Shown in pieces: positions 8,077 through 16,212 of a stretch of DNA of 64,000 bases. This DNA is from Deltaproteobacteria bacterium (GTDB lineage: Bacteria; Desulfobacterota; Binatia; UBA9968), in contig WHTF01000010.1 in assembly GCA_009379725.1 (NCBI GenBank), forward strand, positions 1 through 64,000. Reading direction: 5' to 3'. Under the pieces are notes generated by a model. It made no database searches and was not told where the DNA came from. It was given only the letters and a program-made list of their open reading frames with translations. Made by a program: the position numbers and the translations under genes. The first letter of the stretch is position 1. The number at the start of each line of letters is the position of its first letter.

Positions 8077-8760
8077 ATGCGACGACTCCTTCTTTCGATC
8101 CTGGTGGTGGCCTTCGGGTGCGGCGGTGAAATCGCCGATAGGGGAAAAGCCCTGGAGGGCTTGAGCACGGATCCATGGGAGGGCATCTATGCCGTCCAGC
8201 AAATAGACTCGAATCACTTCTACGTCAACCCCGTCGTCGCCACGCAAATCCAATGCCCCGACGGGTACTGGCTCGACCGGTGCCTCGTGGCCAAGGTTAA
8301 TCTGGCGTACACGGGGCTTTCGTTGACCGTCCAGAACAACGTCCGCGCGCGCCTGCCGGCTGAGCCACCCTACGAGTCGAGCGTGTCGGTGTTGATGAAG
8401 GGCCGTTTCATCAACATTCGCGACCATCGCACCGAGCCGCCCACGTACTATCCCGAATTTCGTGCCATCGCCGTCTACATGGCGCCGACGATGGGTGATC
8501 ATGGTGTCGACTTCCGATATGTCGAGGCGGGGCCGGACAGTGGCTACTACTATACGCGCGCAGTCAACCTCGACATGATTTATCCGCGCAACTTCAACAG
8601 GGCCACGCGGAGTCGCCTCTTGTGGGTCGGGCCCGACAGCGAGCCGACCTATCCGCCGGACAGCATCATCGCCGACCGCGCCCTGCGCCAGCTCGATCCC
8701 GGTGTGCTCGGTGGGCGCATCGAGCTCGACGTCGACCAGCTCTTCACGCTCGTCCAATAG
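8077..8760 (+). CDS. Predicted lipoprotein of unknown function (possibly DUF6748-like)
   Basis: From ATG 8077 the product has 227 residues and begins MRRLLLSILVVAFGCGGE, a basic n-region, hydrophobic core and acceptable lipobox ending at Cys15. It would therefore be a lipid-anchored exported protein. The mature part has a cysteine pair in IQCPDGYWLDRCLVAKVNL and a SVSVLMKGRF strand. This arrangement is reminiscent of DUF6748 proteins of myxobacteria, but I am not certain of the assignment. An in-frame upstream ATG at 8059 would add six residues and keep the signal. No function can be given. There is no partner gene on the same strand. Confidence 0.55.
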   Translation: MRRLLLSILVVAFGCGGEIADRGKALEGLSTDPWEGIYAVQQIDSNHFYVNPVVATQIQCPDGYWLDRCLVAKVNLAYTGLSLTVQNNVRARLPAEPPYESSVSVLMKGRFINIRDHRTEPPTYYPEFRAIAVYMAPTMGDHGVDFRYVEAGPDSGYYYTRAVNLDMIYPRNFNRATRSRLLWVGPDSEPTYPPDSIIADRALRQLDPGVLGGRIELDVDQLFTLVQ

Positions 8761-9314
8761 ATCGGCGATCGGCTAGGAGGGGCACACTATTCAGACTGCC
8801 CCGTGGTCCTCAATCGGCAAGCGCATCACGCTTCGCACATGGTGAACGAGGAGATCGAAGGCGTAGATCTCAACGTCGGCGCTTGTGTTGCAGGCCAGCG
8901 AAACTACAGCCGTCGTGTCGATCACAATCACTTCTTCGTCCCAATGCAAACAAGTCCGGTACGGAAGCTGCTGACCGATTTCACGGAACGTACCCAGCCT
9001 ATATCAACGACGGGACCCACCCAATATCAGGTGGTCCCGTTGGTTTTCTGAGCGAAGCAGCGATCGATGGTAACTTGATGATAGACATAGGGGTCACCCA
9101 TTAGCCGGCAGGTCAAGTAGGCACAGAGATACCTGCGGAGAAGAAATTCTTTTTCTTCCCCTGTTCAATCAACTCGTGGCTGTCTGGCGATCTTTCAAGC
9201 CATGAAAAATGCCTCCTAACCTCCCTTTGCAAAAGGGAGGAACCGCCCATGGAAGAGGAGTGCGCCAGAGAGTCGCACTCACTCGATTACGCGAAGAGCT
9301 AGATTAGAATTCCG
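8761..9314. other. Non-coding or decayed stretch with a weak terminator-like hairpin
   Basis: Short plus-strand frames at 8803-9051 and 8950-9104 (ending IGVTH) contain protein-like runs such as VDHNHFFVPMQTS and HGTYPAYINDGTHP, but in different frames and without a recognised family. They may be remnants of one gene. GGGACCCACC at 9012-9021 can pair, with one bulge, with GGTGGTCCC at 9030-9038 and is followed by GTTGGTTTTC, a weak terminator candidate. Confidence 0.3.
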
Positions 9315-9679
9315 GGGGTCGAGCCGCTCAATAATCGGCGAAGACAGCATGGATCATTTCAGACTGGCTGAGGGGATAATTCATACCGGCGGGGTATTAG
9401 CGGCGACACGGTAACAAGGACACGATGGAAACTGGAGAAGTCCCGCTTGCCCCAGGAGAAATTCCTGGAGAAGGATCGTCCCTATAACTGGACACAGGAA
9501 AAGGACCGAAGGCAACAGGATGGCGGAGTGGCCCGTAGGAGCGAAGAAGTCTGGTAACGCGGATGGAGCGAAGGGGCCATGCTGAGTTTTGATTCTTTCG
9601 ACCACGAGGTGAGGCAGGGAAGGATGATAAGACCTTCCGTTAATCTGCAAGAACTGAGGCGAAGGATTTACCGTAAGGC
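9315..9679 (+). mobile_element. Group II intron 5' region, truncated copy without reverse transcriptase
   Basis: From GGTCGAGCCGCTCAA onward this stretch parallels the block at about 12683-13052, which precedes the intron-encoded reverse transcriptase. The order of motifs is the same: GGCGAAGACAGCAT, TTTCAGACTGGCT, CGGCGGGGTATT, GGATGGCGGAGTGGCCCGTAG, GAGCGAAGGGGCCATGCTGAG, and the start of the protein (RPSVNLQELRRRIYRKA). The match stops at 9679, where the sequence switches to a HicA gene. Small indels and substitutions distinguish the copies. The truncated copy has neither reverse transcriptase nor intron 3' domains, so it cannot splice or move. Confidence 0.75.
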
Positions 9680-9853
9680 GATCTGATCCGCCATATGGAA
9701 AGGCACGGCGCTCAACTATTACGCGAAGGTGGTAATCATAGCGTGTATGTGAACCGCAAAAGCGGCAAAGTTTCTGCAGTTTCCACGTCATCGCGAATTA
9801 ATGAATTTCTTGCTCAGAAGATTTGTCGTGATCTAGAAATACCAAAGCCATAG
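9680..9853 (+). pseudogene. hicA: HicA-type mRNA interferase toxin, missing its first residues
   Basis: The frame reads DLIRHMERHGAQLLREGGNH, then SVYVNRKSGKVSAV, and ends INEFLAQKICRDLEIPKP at TAG 9851-9853. This is the HicA (YcfA-like) fold of about 60 residues, with the catalytic histidine in EGGNHSVY and the usual KICRDLEIP ending. HicA toxins cleave mRNA and are normally neutralised by HicB. An in-frame TAA at 9674-9676 lies just before the first codon, and the native start has been replaced by the intron fragment; the first ATG left is 9695. Four or five N-terminal residues are missing. No hicB gene is recognisable nearby. The frame is too short for a 60-residue cut-off. Confidence 0.65.
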
Positions 9854-10006
9854 GCGCGTTCGCTTGATGGTCCCCGCACATTCGCTCCATACCGTCTGCA
9901 TAAGCAAAATCTCCTTTCTCTTTATAAGAGCCTGCCCGGATAAATCGGTCACGTTGTTCTAAGTTGTGGTTGACATTACAATCGATGCCTAGGGGAGGAG
10001 TTCGCG
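9854..10006. other. Intergenic spacer with a TTGACA box
   Basis: No gene is visible. TTGACA occurs at about 9971-9976, but no good -10 box follows at the right distance, so no promoter is claimed. GGGGAGGAG just before 10007 is the ribosome binding site of the next gene. Confidence 0.3.
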
Positions 10007-10283
10007 ATGGCGCAGACTGTCGTACAGATCTCCGGTCATATCATCGACTCCCTCATACTGCCCAAAGTTCTCGACCTGATTATTAGCCTTCGTGCCGAAT
10101 TCGAGATCCTGGATATCCAGATCGGCCACCGCTTCGAGTTGCAGCGACTCCTCTTCCACCTGCTCGGGCAGCGCGCCATGCTCTCTGATTTTCGCAAGGA
10201 CATCGTCCAGCAGATCCGGACTTGAAGCTTCGACTTTGATCCGCGCATGACTACGATCGCTGCGGCTTTTGCGCCGATCCTTG
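10007..10283 (+). pseudogene. Small LOR-domain protein gene disrupted by a 146-bp internal inversion
   Basis: ATG 10007, with a strong AGGGGAGGAG ribosome site, opens AQTVVQISGHIIDSLILPK followed by VLDLII and FEILDIQIG. That is the N-terminus of the LOR/SDH (TIGR00300) domain found in arginine/ornithine-metabolism enzymes. The expected continuation is instead on the opposite strand between 10127 and 10272, reading RSHARIKVEASSPDLLDDV and LAKIREHGALPEQ. GATCGGC at 10120-10126 and GCCGATC at 10273-10279 are inverted repeats exactly at the two junctions. Flipping the segment back joins the domain (one base out of frame) and brings ...LEAVADP in phase with TGA 10281-10283, a product of about 95 residues. 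As it stands, translation gives a 72-residue chimera ending at 10225. Confidence 0.65.
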
Positions 10284-10352
10284 ACAGCGGCTGTATTTTG
10301 AAGCACACTCCCGGCTCTCGTGCGCGATTTACAACACGCAAAAGGAGTCTTA

Positions 10353-11222
10353 ATGTACACCGGCTTGCAGCGAAAGTTAGCAACAACACTTTTATTTTTA
10401 GTAGCCCTTGCCGTACTTCCAACGATAGCCTTCGCCAGCCATTCGTGGGGCGGTTATCACTGGGGACGCGCTAGCGGGTCTTTTACGCTCGTCCTGGGCG
10501 ATAACGTGTCGACCGAGTGGAAGTACTACCTCCAGAACGCCTCGACGGAATGGAGTTTGTCGTCCGTTCTCACGACCGAAATCGGTACGGGCAATGTAAC
10601 GAATCCGAAAAACTGCAAGCCCACAAGCGGCCGCGTCGAAGTCTGCGCCACTACCTATGGGTTTAACGGTTGGCTCGGTGTGGCGCAAATTTGGATCAGT
10701 GGCGGCCACATCACCCAGGGTACCGTCAAACTCAACAACACCTACTTCAATACCGCAAAGTATAATACGGCGGGTTGGAAGAATATGGTGATTTGTCAGG
10801 AGATTGGCCACACGTTCGGACTGGACCATCAGGACGAAGATTTCTCTAATGGCAATCTTGGTTCGTGCATGGATTATACAAACGATCCACTAGGCCCACC
10901 AAACAATGAGTATCCCAACCAACATGACTATGACCAACTCAATGCGATCTATTTACACTTGGACCAGACGACCACGGTTGGGCAAACAGGCTCCACGGAC
11001 AAAGGGAGAGTGCCGCCTCCATTTGAGGATGCCGACGTGGAGGACGCGGTCGAGGTGGGCACCGGCCAATGGGGTAAGCTCATCCGTTCGACGAACGGCG
11101 GCCGCACGGAGTTATTCGAGCTCGATCTCGGCGCCGGACGTAAGCTTTTTACGCGCGTGATCTGGGCCGACCCCGAAGACGAAGCAGAGCCGGGCCAGGA
11201 CAACGGGCGAGGTCGAAGATAG
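10353..11222 (+). CDS. Exported matrixin-like metalloprotease homologue (QExGHxxGxxHQ)
   Basis: ATG 10353 is chosen because AAAGGAG lies 8 bases upstream and a signal peptide follows (KLATTLLFLVALAVLPTIAFA). The 289-residue product has the layout of metzincin/matrixin zinc proteases: a substrate-edge strand region (VAQIWISGGHITQGTVKLNN), the active-site helix ICQEIGHTFGLDHQDED around residue 150, and CMDYTNDP in the position of the Met-turn. The first zinc ligand of HExxHxxGxxH is glutamine here. I recall related bacterial proteins with the same CQEIGHTFGL pattern, so the change is probably a family trait. The C-terminal 80 residues are acidic (DADVEDAVEVG). It is likely secreted; catalytic activity is uncertain. 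Confidence 0.7.
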   Translation: MYTGLQRKLATTLLFLVALAVLPTIAFASHSWGGYHWGRASGSFTLVLGDNVSTEWKYYLQNASTEWSLSSVLTTEIGTGNVTNPKNCKPTSGRVEVCATTYGFNGWLGVAQIWISGGHITQGTVKLNNTYFNTAKYNTAGWKNMVICQEIGHTFGLDHQDEDFSNGNLGSCMDYTNDPLGPPNNEYPNQHDYDQLNAIYLHLDQTTTVGQTGSTDKGRVPPPFEDADVEDAVEVGTGQWGKLIRSTNGGRTELFELDLGAGRKLFTRVIWADPEDEAEPGQDNGRGRR

Positions 11223-11264
11223 CGAAGTCTCCCTCACATTATTGCGCCTGACGGTGAGGCGTGA

Positions 11265-11296
11265 GCGAGGGGCGAGCCTTGTGGCTCGCCCCTCGC
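11265..11296 (+). terminator. Perfect 14-bp hairpin between two secreted-protein genes
   Basis: GCGAGGGGCGAGCC (11265-11278), loop TTGT, and the exact complement GGCTCGCCCCTCGC (11283-11296) are followed by TGCTTAT. The stem is very stable, but the following bases are only weakly U-rich. It fits termination after the matrixin-like gene. Confidence 0.6.
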
Positions 11297-11320
11297 TGCT
11301 TATGCTGCGATAGGCTAAGC

Positions 11321-11770
11321 ATGAAGAATTCGTTGCTGCTTTCCTGCTGTTTTCTTTTCATCCTTGCTGCGGGGCCAACGTGCACTGCACGATCCTCGGC
11401 CCAGCAGCCCGAGATTCAAGGCACCCCCGTGACCGACTACACCAGCCTCCTCGCAAAACTGCGAGCTGCGGGCGTAAACATCGAGCCTTTAGAAGAGGTC
11501 GATCAACCCTTTTTCTCTGTCAAGGGCAAAGCGATCGAGCTGTACGGAGATCATGTGCAAATCTTTGAGTATCCTAATGCCTCGGCGGCAGACGCGGAGG
11601 CGAGATTGGTTTCGCCGAGCGGCATGGCAGTTGGAAATACACGCATGCATTGGCTCGGCCCACCGCGTTTTTACAAGAAGGAAAAGCTGATCGTTCTGTA
11701 CATCGGCGATAATGAGAAAGTGACGAAAGCACTGGAAGGTGTTCTCGGGCGGCACTTCGCGGGCCGATAA
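11321..11770 (+). CDS. Exported protein of unknown function
   Basis: From ATG 11321 the product has 149 residues. MKNSLLLSCCFLFILAAGPTC is a signal sequence; Cys21 in AAGPTC could also be a weak lipobox. The mature part alternates helices and strands: SLLAKLRAAGVNIEPLEEV, then VKGKAIELYGDHVQIFEY, then MHWLGPPRFYKKEKLIVLYIG, and a final helix with a GRHFAGR end. I recognise the general type of a small periplasmic protein of one alpha/beta domain, with no assigned role. An upstream start at 11261 would place the terminator hairpin inside the coding region and is rejected. Confidence 0.6.
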   Translation: MKNSLLLSCCFLFILAAGPTCTARSSAQQPEIQGTPVTDYTSLLAKLRAAGVNIEPLEEVDQPFFSVKGKAIELYGDHVQIFEYPNASAADAEARLVSPSGMAVGNTRMHWLGPPRFYKKEKLIVLYIGDNEKVTKALEGVLGRHFAGR

Positions 11771-12599
11771 TTGCTGCCGCCGAACAAGCCATTCACGAAG
11801 CAATCATTTGGGATCAAACATTTGATTGTCTATTTCTGACAGGCTCGTTCACAGTTCTCGACGCCCAAAAGAAAGAAGACCAGCAACGACTCCCTTGATC
11901 CGTCGCGCGGCGGGATTTAGGGGCACCCATGAAAAACTTGTCAAGGTTTCTTTAGATATTCTCAAGCTCGGAGTGTTACAGAGCTATCCTCTGTGATCGA
12001 GATGCTCATAGAGCTTGTGCGGTATTTAATTTGGGTCTTGGAGCGGATGCGGTCTCCGGTAACCGCGGAGAAGTATCGGTGGCTCAGCCCTAGAGCATAT
12101 CTCCAGCGGGGTTCCAGCCTCCAGTTAAGCCGTTCGATCCGCCGGCTGCATTCGGGCGACTCGGGTTGGGCATCGGGCTATACTCCTATTGCTTCGACTC
12201 TCAGACCGCGCCGTCTCGCGGCTTTACACTGACGGTCGTCGACAGAAACGAATGCCGCACTGCATCATGGCCAAGTTGGCTTTGACCGCCAGCGACAAGT
12301 CTGGATTGATTAAAAGTTGGTCGACTAGGTTGGCATCGGAAACGCGGAGGGGACGCTGCTGACTAACTGGACAAACTGGAACACGGAGAGCGAATCTGGG
12401 GGAGGAACGGCTACCGGCTGGGACTGGATCAGGGACTGGATCAGGGTCAGGCTTGCATGAGTGGTGTGTCCAGATGAATTGCTGTCGTGATCCATAGGGT
12501 GACTCTCAGATGATGGGAGAAGTCCCGCGGCGGTAAGAGCCAGAAGCCGCCTAGCTTGGGTAGCAGCATGAAGAGTAATCGACATGCTGAAGCCTACCG
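11771..12599. other. Stretch with no recognisable gene
   Basis: About 830 bases without a convincing coding frame on either strand. The plus-strand frame 11993-12232 (IEMLIELVRYLIWVLERM) and the minus-strand frame 12325-12720 have no family resemblance, and the latter reads across intron sequence. It probably holds eroded mobile-element DNA. Confidence 0.3.
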
Positions 12600-14311
12600 A
12601 CAAAGTCAGCACAAGGCTGATGAGCAAGTGACCGGGTTGCAACGTGAGTGAACGCTGAGCAAGCCTCGTTAAAGCCAAGAACCGGTGGTCGAGCCGCTCA
12701 AATATCGGCGAAGACAGCATGAGATATTTCAGACTGGCTAAAGGAATAGCTCACACCGGCGGGGTATTGGCGGCGACACGGTAACAGGGACACGACAGAA
12801 ACTGGAGAAGTCCTGTATGCCCCGAGGAGAAATTCTCGGAAGAAGGTAGGCCCTATAACTGTGGACATGGGAAAAGGGCTGAAAGGCGACAGGATGGCGG
12901 AGTGGCCCGTAGTAGTGATGAAGGAGAGTAATGTCTTTGGAGCGAAGGGGCCATGCTGAGTTTGATTCTTTCGACCACGAGGTGAGGCAGGGAAGGGATG
13001 ATAAAGCCTTCCGTTAATCTGCAAGAACTGAGGCGAAGGATATACCGTAAGGCGAAAGCCGAGAAGCAGTGGCGGTTTTGGGGTCTCTATGCCCATGTCT
13101 GCAAATTGGAGACCCTGAAGGCAGCGTATCAAGCAGCAAAGGCCAACGATGGCTCACCGGGAATTGATGCAGAGAGTTTTAGGTCCATCGAGGCCCGAGG
13201 CGTAGAGAAGTTTCTGGGGAAGATTCGAGAGGAGCTTTTCACAGGAGCATATAAACCTACGAAGAACCGGCGGGTGGAGATCCCCAAAGGGAATGGCAAG
13301 ACCCGCAGGCTCGGAATTCCCACCATTAAGGATCGAGTTATTCAGGGAGCTGTAAAGCTTATTTTGGAGCCGATCCTTGAAGCTGACTTTCACACGAGTT
13401 CTTTTGCTTACCGGCCCAAACGCACAGCGCATCAAGCGCTAGATCGCGTGGTACACGGGCTGGTGCAAGGGCTTACCCGAGTCATCGACGTTGATCTTAA
13501 GAGTTATTTCGATAACGTTCGCCATCATCTTTTACTCAAAAAGCTGGCCAAGAGGGTGCAAGACCCTAAAGTCCTTCACTTGGTTAGGCAGATATTGAAG
13601 TCCAACGGGAAGAAGGGAGTTCCACAAGGAGGAGTGCTCTCGCCGTTACTGGCCAATCTGTATCTGAACGAGTTGGACCAGACAATGGAAGAAGAAATGG
13701 GAAAGCGGCGAAGAGCGGGAAGATGGGAACGGGTTGTGTACACTCGATATGCGGATGACATGGTGATCTTGGTCGATGGTTATCCGCAATGGCAGCCGCA
13801 CATAGCGATGATACAGAGGCGGCTGGGCCAAGAGCTAAGGAAAGTTGAAGTTGAGATCAATGAAGGGAAGACAAAGGTGGTGGACTTTGGTGGTGGCGGG
13901 AGTTTCGGTTTCCTGGGATTTGATTTCAGAGCGGGCCGTAATCGGTTTGGCAAGCGATTCGTTCTGCGGACCCCGATGAGACAGAAGCAGAGCGAACTGC
14001 TCAAGCGAGTGGGTCGAATATTTAAATACTCACGGCATCGCAAACTCAACGAGGTGATTGAACGGATCCGACCTGTGATTGTGGGCTGGGTCAATTACTT
14101 CCGAGTGGGCAACTCGCGCCGGGCGTTCGATTGGATACGCTTTGAGATCATGAGAAAGATACGCCGGTTCGCGATGAAACAGAAAGGCCGCCCCGGTTGT
14201 GGCTGGAAGAGATGGAGTAACGAGGCGATCTACAAAGAGTGGGGACTGGTCAACGATTACCGTGTCCAGTACTTCTACCGATCGCCCGTGAAAGTGTCTC
14301 CAGCACACTAG
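12600..14311 (+). mobile_element. Group II intron carrying a reverse transcriptase, 3' end missing
   Basis: About 400 bases of structured leader precede the reverse transcriptase gene, with motifs shared with the copy at 9315-9679. The upstream stretch from about 12600 (AACGTGAGTGAACGCTGAGC, AAAGCCAAGAA) probably belongs to the intron as well, but the exact 5' boundary is not certain. After the protein stop codon there is no domain V/VI hairpin. The IS5 element begins at once, and beyond that element the sequence is a degraded hydrolase gene. Removing the IS and one CTAG copy joins the reverse transcriptase end straight to the hydrolase, so the intron had already lost its 3' end. Confidence 0.75.
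12998..14311 (+). CDS. ltrA: Group II intron-encoded reverse transcriptase/maturase
   Basis: The product is 437 residues. The reverse-transcriptase fingers and palm are complete: the N-terminal NDGSPGIDAESF segment, GKTRRLGIPTIKDRVIQ, the SFAYRPKRTAHQAL block, VIDVDLKSYFDN, GVPQGGVLSPLLANLYL, and the catalytic YTRYADDMVIL around residue 247. The thumb/maturase (GIIM) domain follows, with INEGKTKVVDFG, GFLGFDF, IERIRPVIVGWVNYFRVG and GWKRWSNEAIY. There is no HNH endonuclease domain, as in bacterial class C introns. Such proteins help their own intron splice and copy it into DNA. The reading frame is intact although the host intron is 3'-truncated, so it may act only in trans. The TAG stop 14309-14311 falls inside the CTAG target duplicated by the next element. 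Confidence 0.88.
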   Translation: MIKPSVNLQELRRRIYRKAKAEKQWRFWGLYAHVCKLETLKAAYQAAKANDGSPGIDAESFRSIEARGVEKFLGKIREELFTGAYKPTKNRRVEIPKGNGKTRRLGIPTIKDRVIQGAVKLILEPILEADFHTSSFAYRPKRTAHQALDRVVHGLVQGLTRVIDVDLKSYFDNVRHHLLLKKLAKRVQDPKVLHLVRQILKSNGKKGVPQGGVLSPLLANLYLNELDQTMEEEMGKRRRAGRWERVVYTRYADDMVILVDGYPQWQPHIAMIQRRLGQELRKVEVEINEGKTKVVDFGGGGSFGFLGFDFRAGRNRFGKRFVLRTPMRQKQSELLKRVGRIFKYSRHRKLNEVIERIRPVIVGWVNYFRVGNSRRAFDWIRFEIMRKIRRFAMKQKGRPGCGWKRWSNEAIYKEWGLVNDYRVQYFYRSPVKVSPAH

Positions 14312-15678
14312 CAGGCTGCTGAAAAACTCCGAGTGGTAGAAGTTTTTGTAACATGAAAATCGTGCCGCATGATAAGATGCTGTCGATTGAATCTTGGGAG
14401 GCGTTGATGCGCGGGTTGCAAGATAAACAAACGAACTTGTGGGCGGTTATATCGATTGAGGATCGAATTCCCAGCGATCATCCGCTGCGACGAATCAAAG
14501 AGCTTGCCGATCAACGGCTGGTGGAATTGTCGCGGGTGTTTAACCGGATGTATTCGCAGGTCGGACGGCCGTCGATTGCGCCCGAGCGGGTTTTGAAGTC
14601 TCTGTTGCTCATCGCGCTGTATTCGGTCAGGAGCGAGCGGCAGTTCTGTGAGCAGTTGGGCTACAACCTGTTGTTCCGGTGGTTTTTGGACATGGAGCTC
14701 GAAGAAGAGAGTTTCGATGCGACCGTGTTTAGCAAGAACCGCGGCCGCTTGATGGACCATGAAGTCGGGCGATTGTTTTTCGATGCCGTGGTTAAGCAAG
14801 CAAGAGAAGCTAAGCTGATGAGCGACGATCATTTCACGGTAGACGGAACTTTGATCGAGGCATGGGCCAGTCTCAAGAGCTTTCGCCCGAAGGGAGAAGA
14901 TCGATCGGGGGACAAAGATCAAGGAGATCCGGGCAACCGCTGGGTAGATTTTCACGGGGAGAAACGTAGCAACGACACTCATGAATCGAGTACCGACCCC
15001 GAGAGTCTGCTGGCCAAAAAGGGGCCGGGCAAAGAGGCCAAGCTGTGTTACGGGGCGCATGCGCTGATGGAGAACCGCAATGGGCTTTTGGTCGATTTGA
15101 AAATCACCCAAGCCACCGGCACCGCAGAACGGGAAGCAGCCCAAGAGATGATCAAACGTCAGAGGCGAAAGGGCGTGCGAGTCAAATCGTTGGGAGCGGA
15201 CAAGAACTACGACACCCGCGGCTTTGTTGATTTCTTGCGTGGTCGCAAGATCGTTCCCCATGTCGCCGCCAACACCAAGCGCAAGGGCGGTTCGGCTATT
15301 GACGGCCGCACCACGCGCCACCAAGGCTACACAATCAGTCAACGGATACGAAAGAGAATCGAAGAGATCTTCGGCTGGGCCAAGACAGTGGGTGGATTTA
15401 GGAAAACGCGGTATCGAGGAGTCGACAGATCGCAGCTGGCCTGTTGGTGGGTGGGCGCGGCGTATAATCTTTTGCGCATGGCGAAGTTGGCGGTCTAAAC
15501 CTCTTGCCCGAGGGACAAAAAGGATGCCGCGCGAGCTAAAAATCGTACCTGTAGAATCATCGCCCCCGATATATTCGCTCTTGACGTTCATGTTCTTACC
15601 ATCGCCAACTGATTTACCCACAAAATTCTCTTCCTTCATCGATTTCTATTTCTCTGAATCGCTTTTTTCAGCAAACTG
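14312..15678 (+). mobile_element. Complete IS5-family insertion sequence, 1367 bp, with CTAG target duplication
   Basis: The left end CAGGCTGCTGAAAAAC and the right end, read inverted as CAGTTTGCTGAAAAAA, are imperfect terminal inverted repeats of about 16 bp. The element is flanked by CTAG at 14308-14311 and at 15679-15682. Four-base YTAR-type duplications are characteristic of the IS5 subgroup. The single transposase gene is intact, so this is a recent and possibly active insertion into older debris. Confidence 0.82.
14353..15498 (+). CDS. IS5-family transposase (DUF772 plus DDE domain)
   Basis: The product is 381 residues. The N-terminal DUF772 region (VGRPSIAPERVLKSLLLIALYS, RQFCEQLGYNLLFRWFLDM) is followed by the DDE nuclease. 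FTVDGTLIEAWASLKSF carries the first Asp around residue 163. VKSLGADKNYDTRGFVDFL carries the second around residue 280. The IRKRIEEIFGWAKTVGGFRKTRYRG segment near residue 340 carries the catalytic Glu and the Y(2)R(3)E(6)K-like signature. A variable insert (GEDRSGDKDQGDPG) lies between the first two. ATG 14353 lies 41 bases inside the left end. It catalyses cut-and-paste movement of the element. Confidence 0.9.
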   Translation: MKIVPHDKMLSIESWEALMRGLQDKQTNLWAVISIEDRIPSDHPLRRIKELADQRLVELSRVFNRMYSQVGRPSIAPERVLKSLLLIALYSVRSERQFCEQLGYNLLFRWFLDMELEEESFDATVFSKNRGRLMDHEVGRLFFDAVVKQAREAKLMSDDHFTVDGTLIEAWASLKSFRPKGEDRSGDKDQGDPGNRWVDFHGEKRSNDTHESSTDPESLLAKKGPGKEAKLCYGAHALMENRNGLLVDLKITQATGTAEREAAQEMIKRQRRKGVRVKSLGADKNYDTRGFVDFLRGRKIVPHVAANTKRKGGSAIDGRTTRHQGYTISQRIRKRIEEIFGWAKTVGGFRKTRYRGVDRSQLACWWVGAAYNLLRMAKLAV

Positions 15679-16212
15679 CTAGGATGTCCGACGACATCCG
15701 GTGATTGACCTCGCTGGTCATGTTCCGATCATCCTCGCCTACCAGGATCAGCGTGGGCTGCCGTATATCTTTCAAGCGCCCGCTGGTATCGTGGCCCTGG
15801 CGGGCAAGGAGATGACGAGGTAAAATTCCACCGGGCAGAGATTCTGCATCCGCACTTTTAGGTAGTACTCGACACGCTCGGGATGGTTGTGCACGAACTC
15901 GTCGCCAGGAGCTGGGCAACCCGGCCACCCATAGAGTGACCCACTAAAATCGCATCGTCCGCCTCCAGGTGATCCATCAACGCGATCACGTCCTGAGCGA
16001 ACATCCGGGTCGTGTAATCCATCGATGGCTTGCTCGACTGCCCGGTGCCGATAATCGTGAATGATCACTCTATGGTCTTTCGAAAACTCGGACACCTGAT
16101 AAATCTTCCAAACTTCTCCATCACAGGCAGTTTCGCTCAAAAACAAAATGGGCCGGCCTTGGCCGTGAACTTCGTAATAAATCTCCACGTCTTTTAGCTG
16201 CAACCTCGGCAT
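15679..16212 (-). pseudogene. Alpha/beta hydrolase pseudogene, frameshifted and 3'-truncated
   Basis: ATG 16212, with GGAGGAAATAAA upstream, opens PRLQLKDVEIYYEVHGQGRP, a typical alpha/beta hydrolase start. The frame is lost after HDYR. The next frame reads GTGQSSKPSMDYTTRMFAQ, then DVIALMDHLEADD and the nucleophile elbow ILVGHSMGGRVAQLL. Further shifts follow before KDIRQPTLILVGEDDRNMTSE, the acid-residue segment. At least two frame changes are needed. The 3' end (after MSSDIL) is cut at the intron/IS5 junction, so the catalytic His region is gone. The reaction of the ancestral enzyme cannot be told; hydrolases of this type act on esters, lactones or haloalkanes. Confidence 0.7.

Noticed and set aside
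8044-8757. Minus-strand ORF of 237 codons opposite the lipoprotein gene
   Set aside because: Shadow of the plus-strand gene. The plus strand has the signal sequence and lipobox.
9989-10422. Minus-strand ORFs over the LOR gene as independent genes
   Set aside because: Only the middle part is protein-like, and it is the inverted piece of the plus-strand gene. The rest is antisense shadow.
14308-15639. 443-codon minus-strand ORF over the IS5 transposase
   Set aside because: Antisense shadow of a clear transposase with DDE motifs and proper terminal repeats on the other strand.
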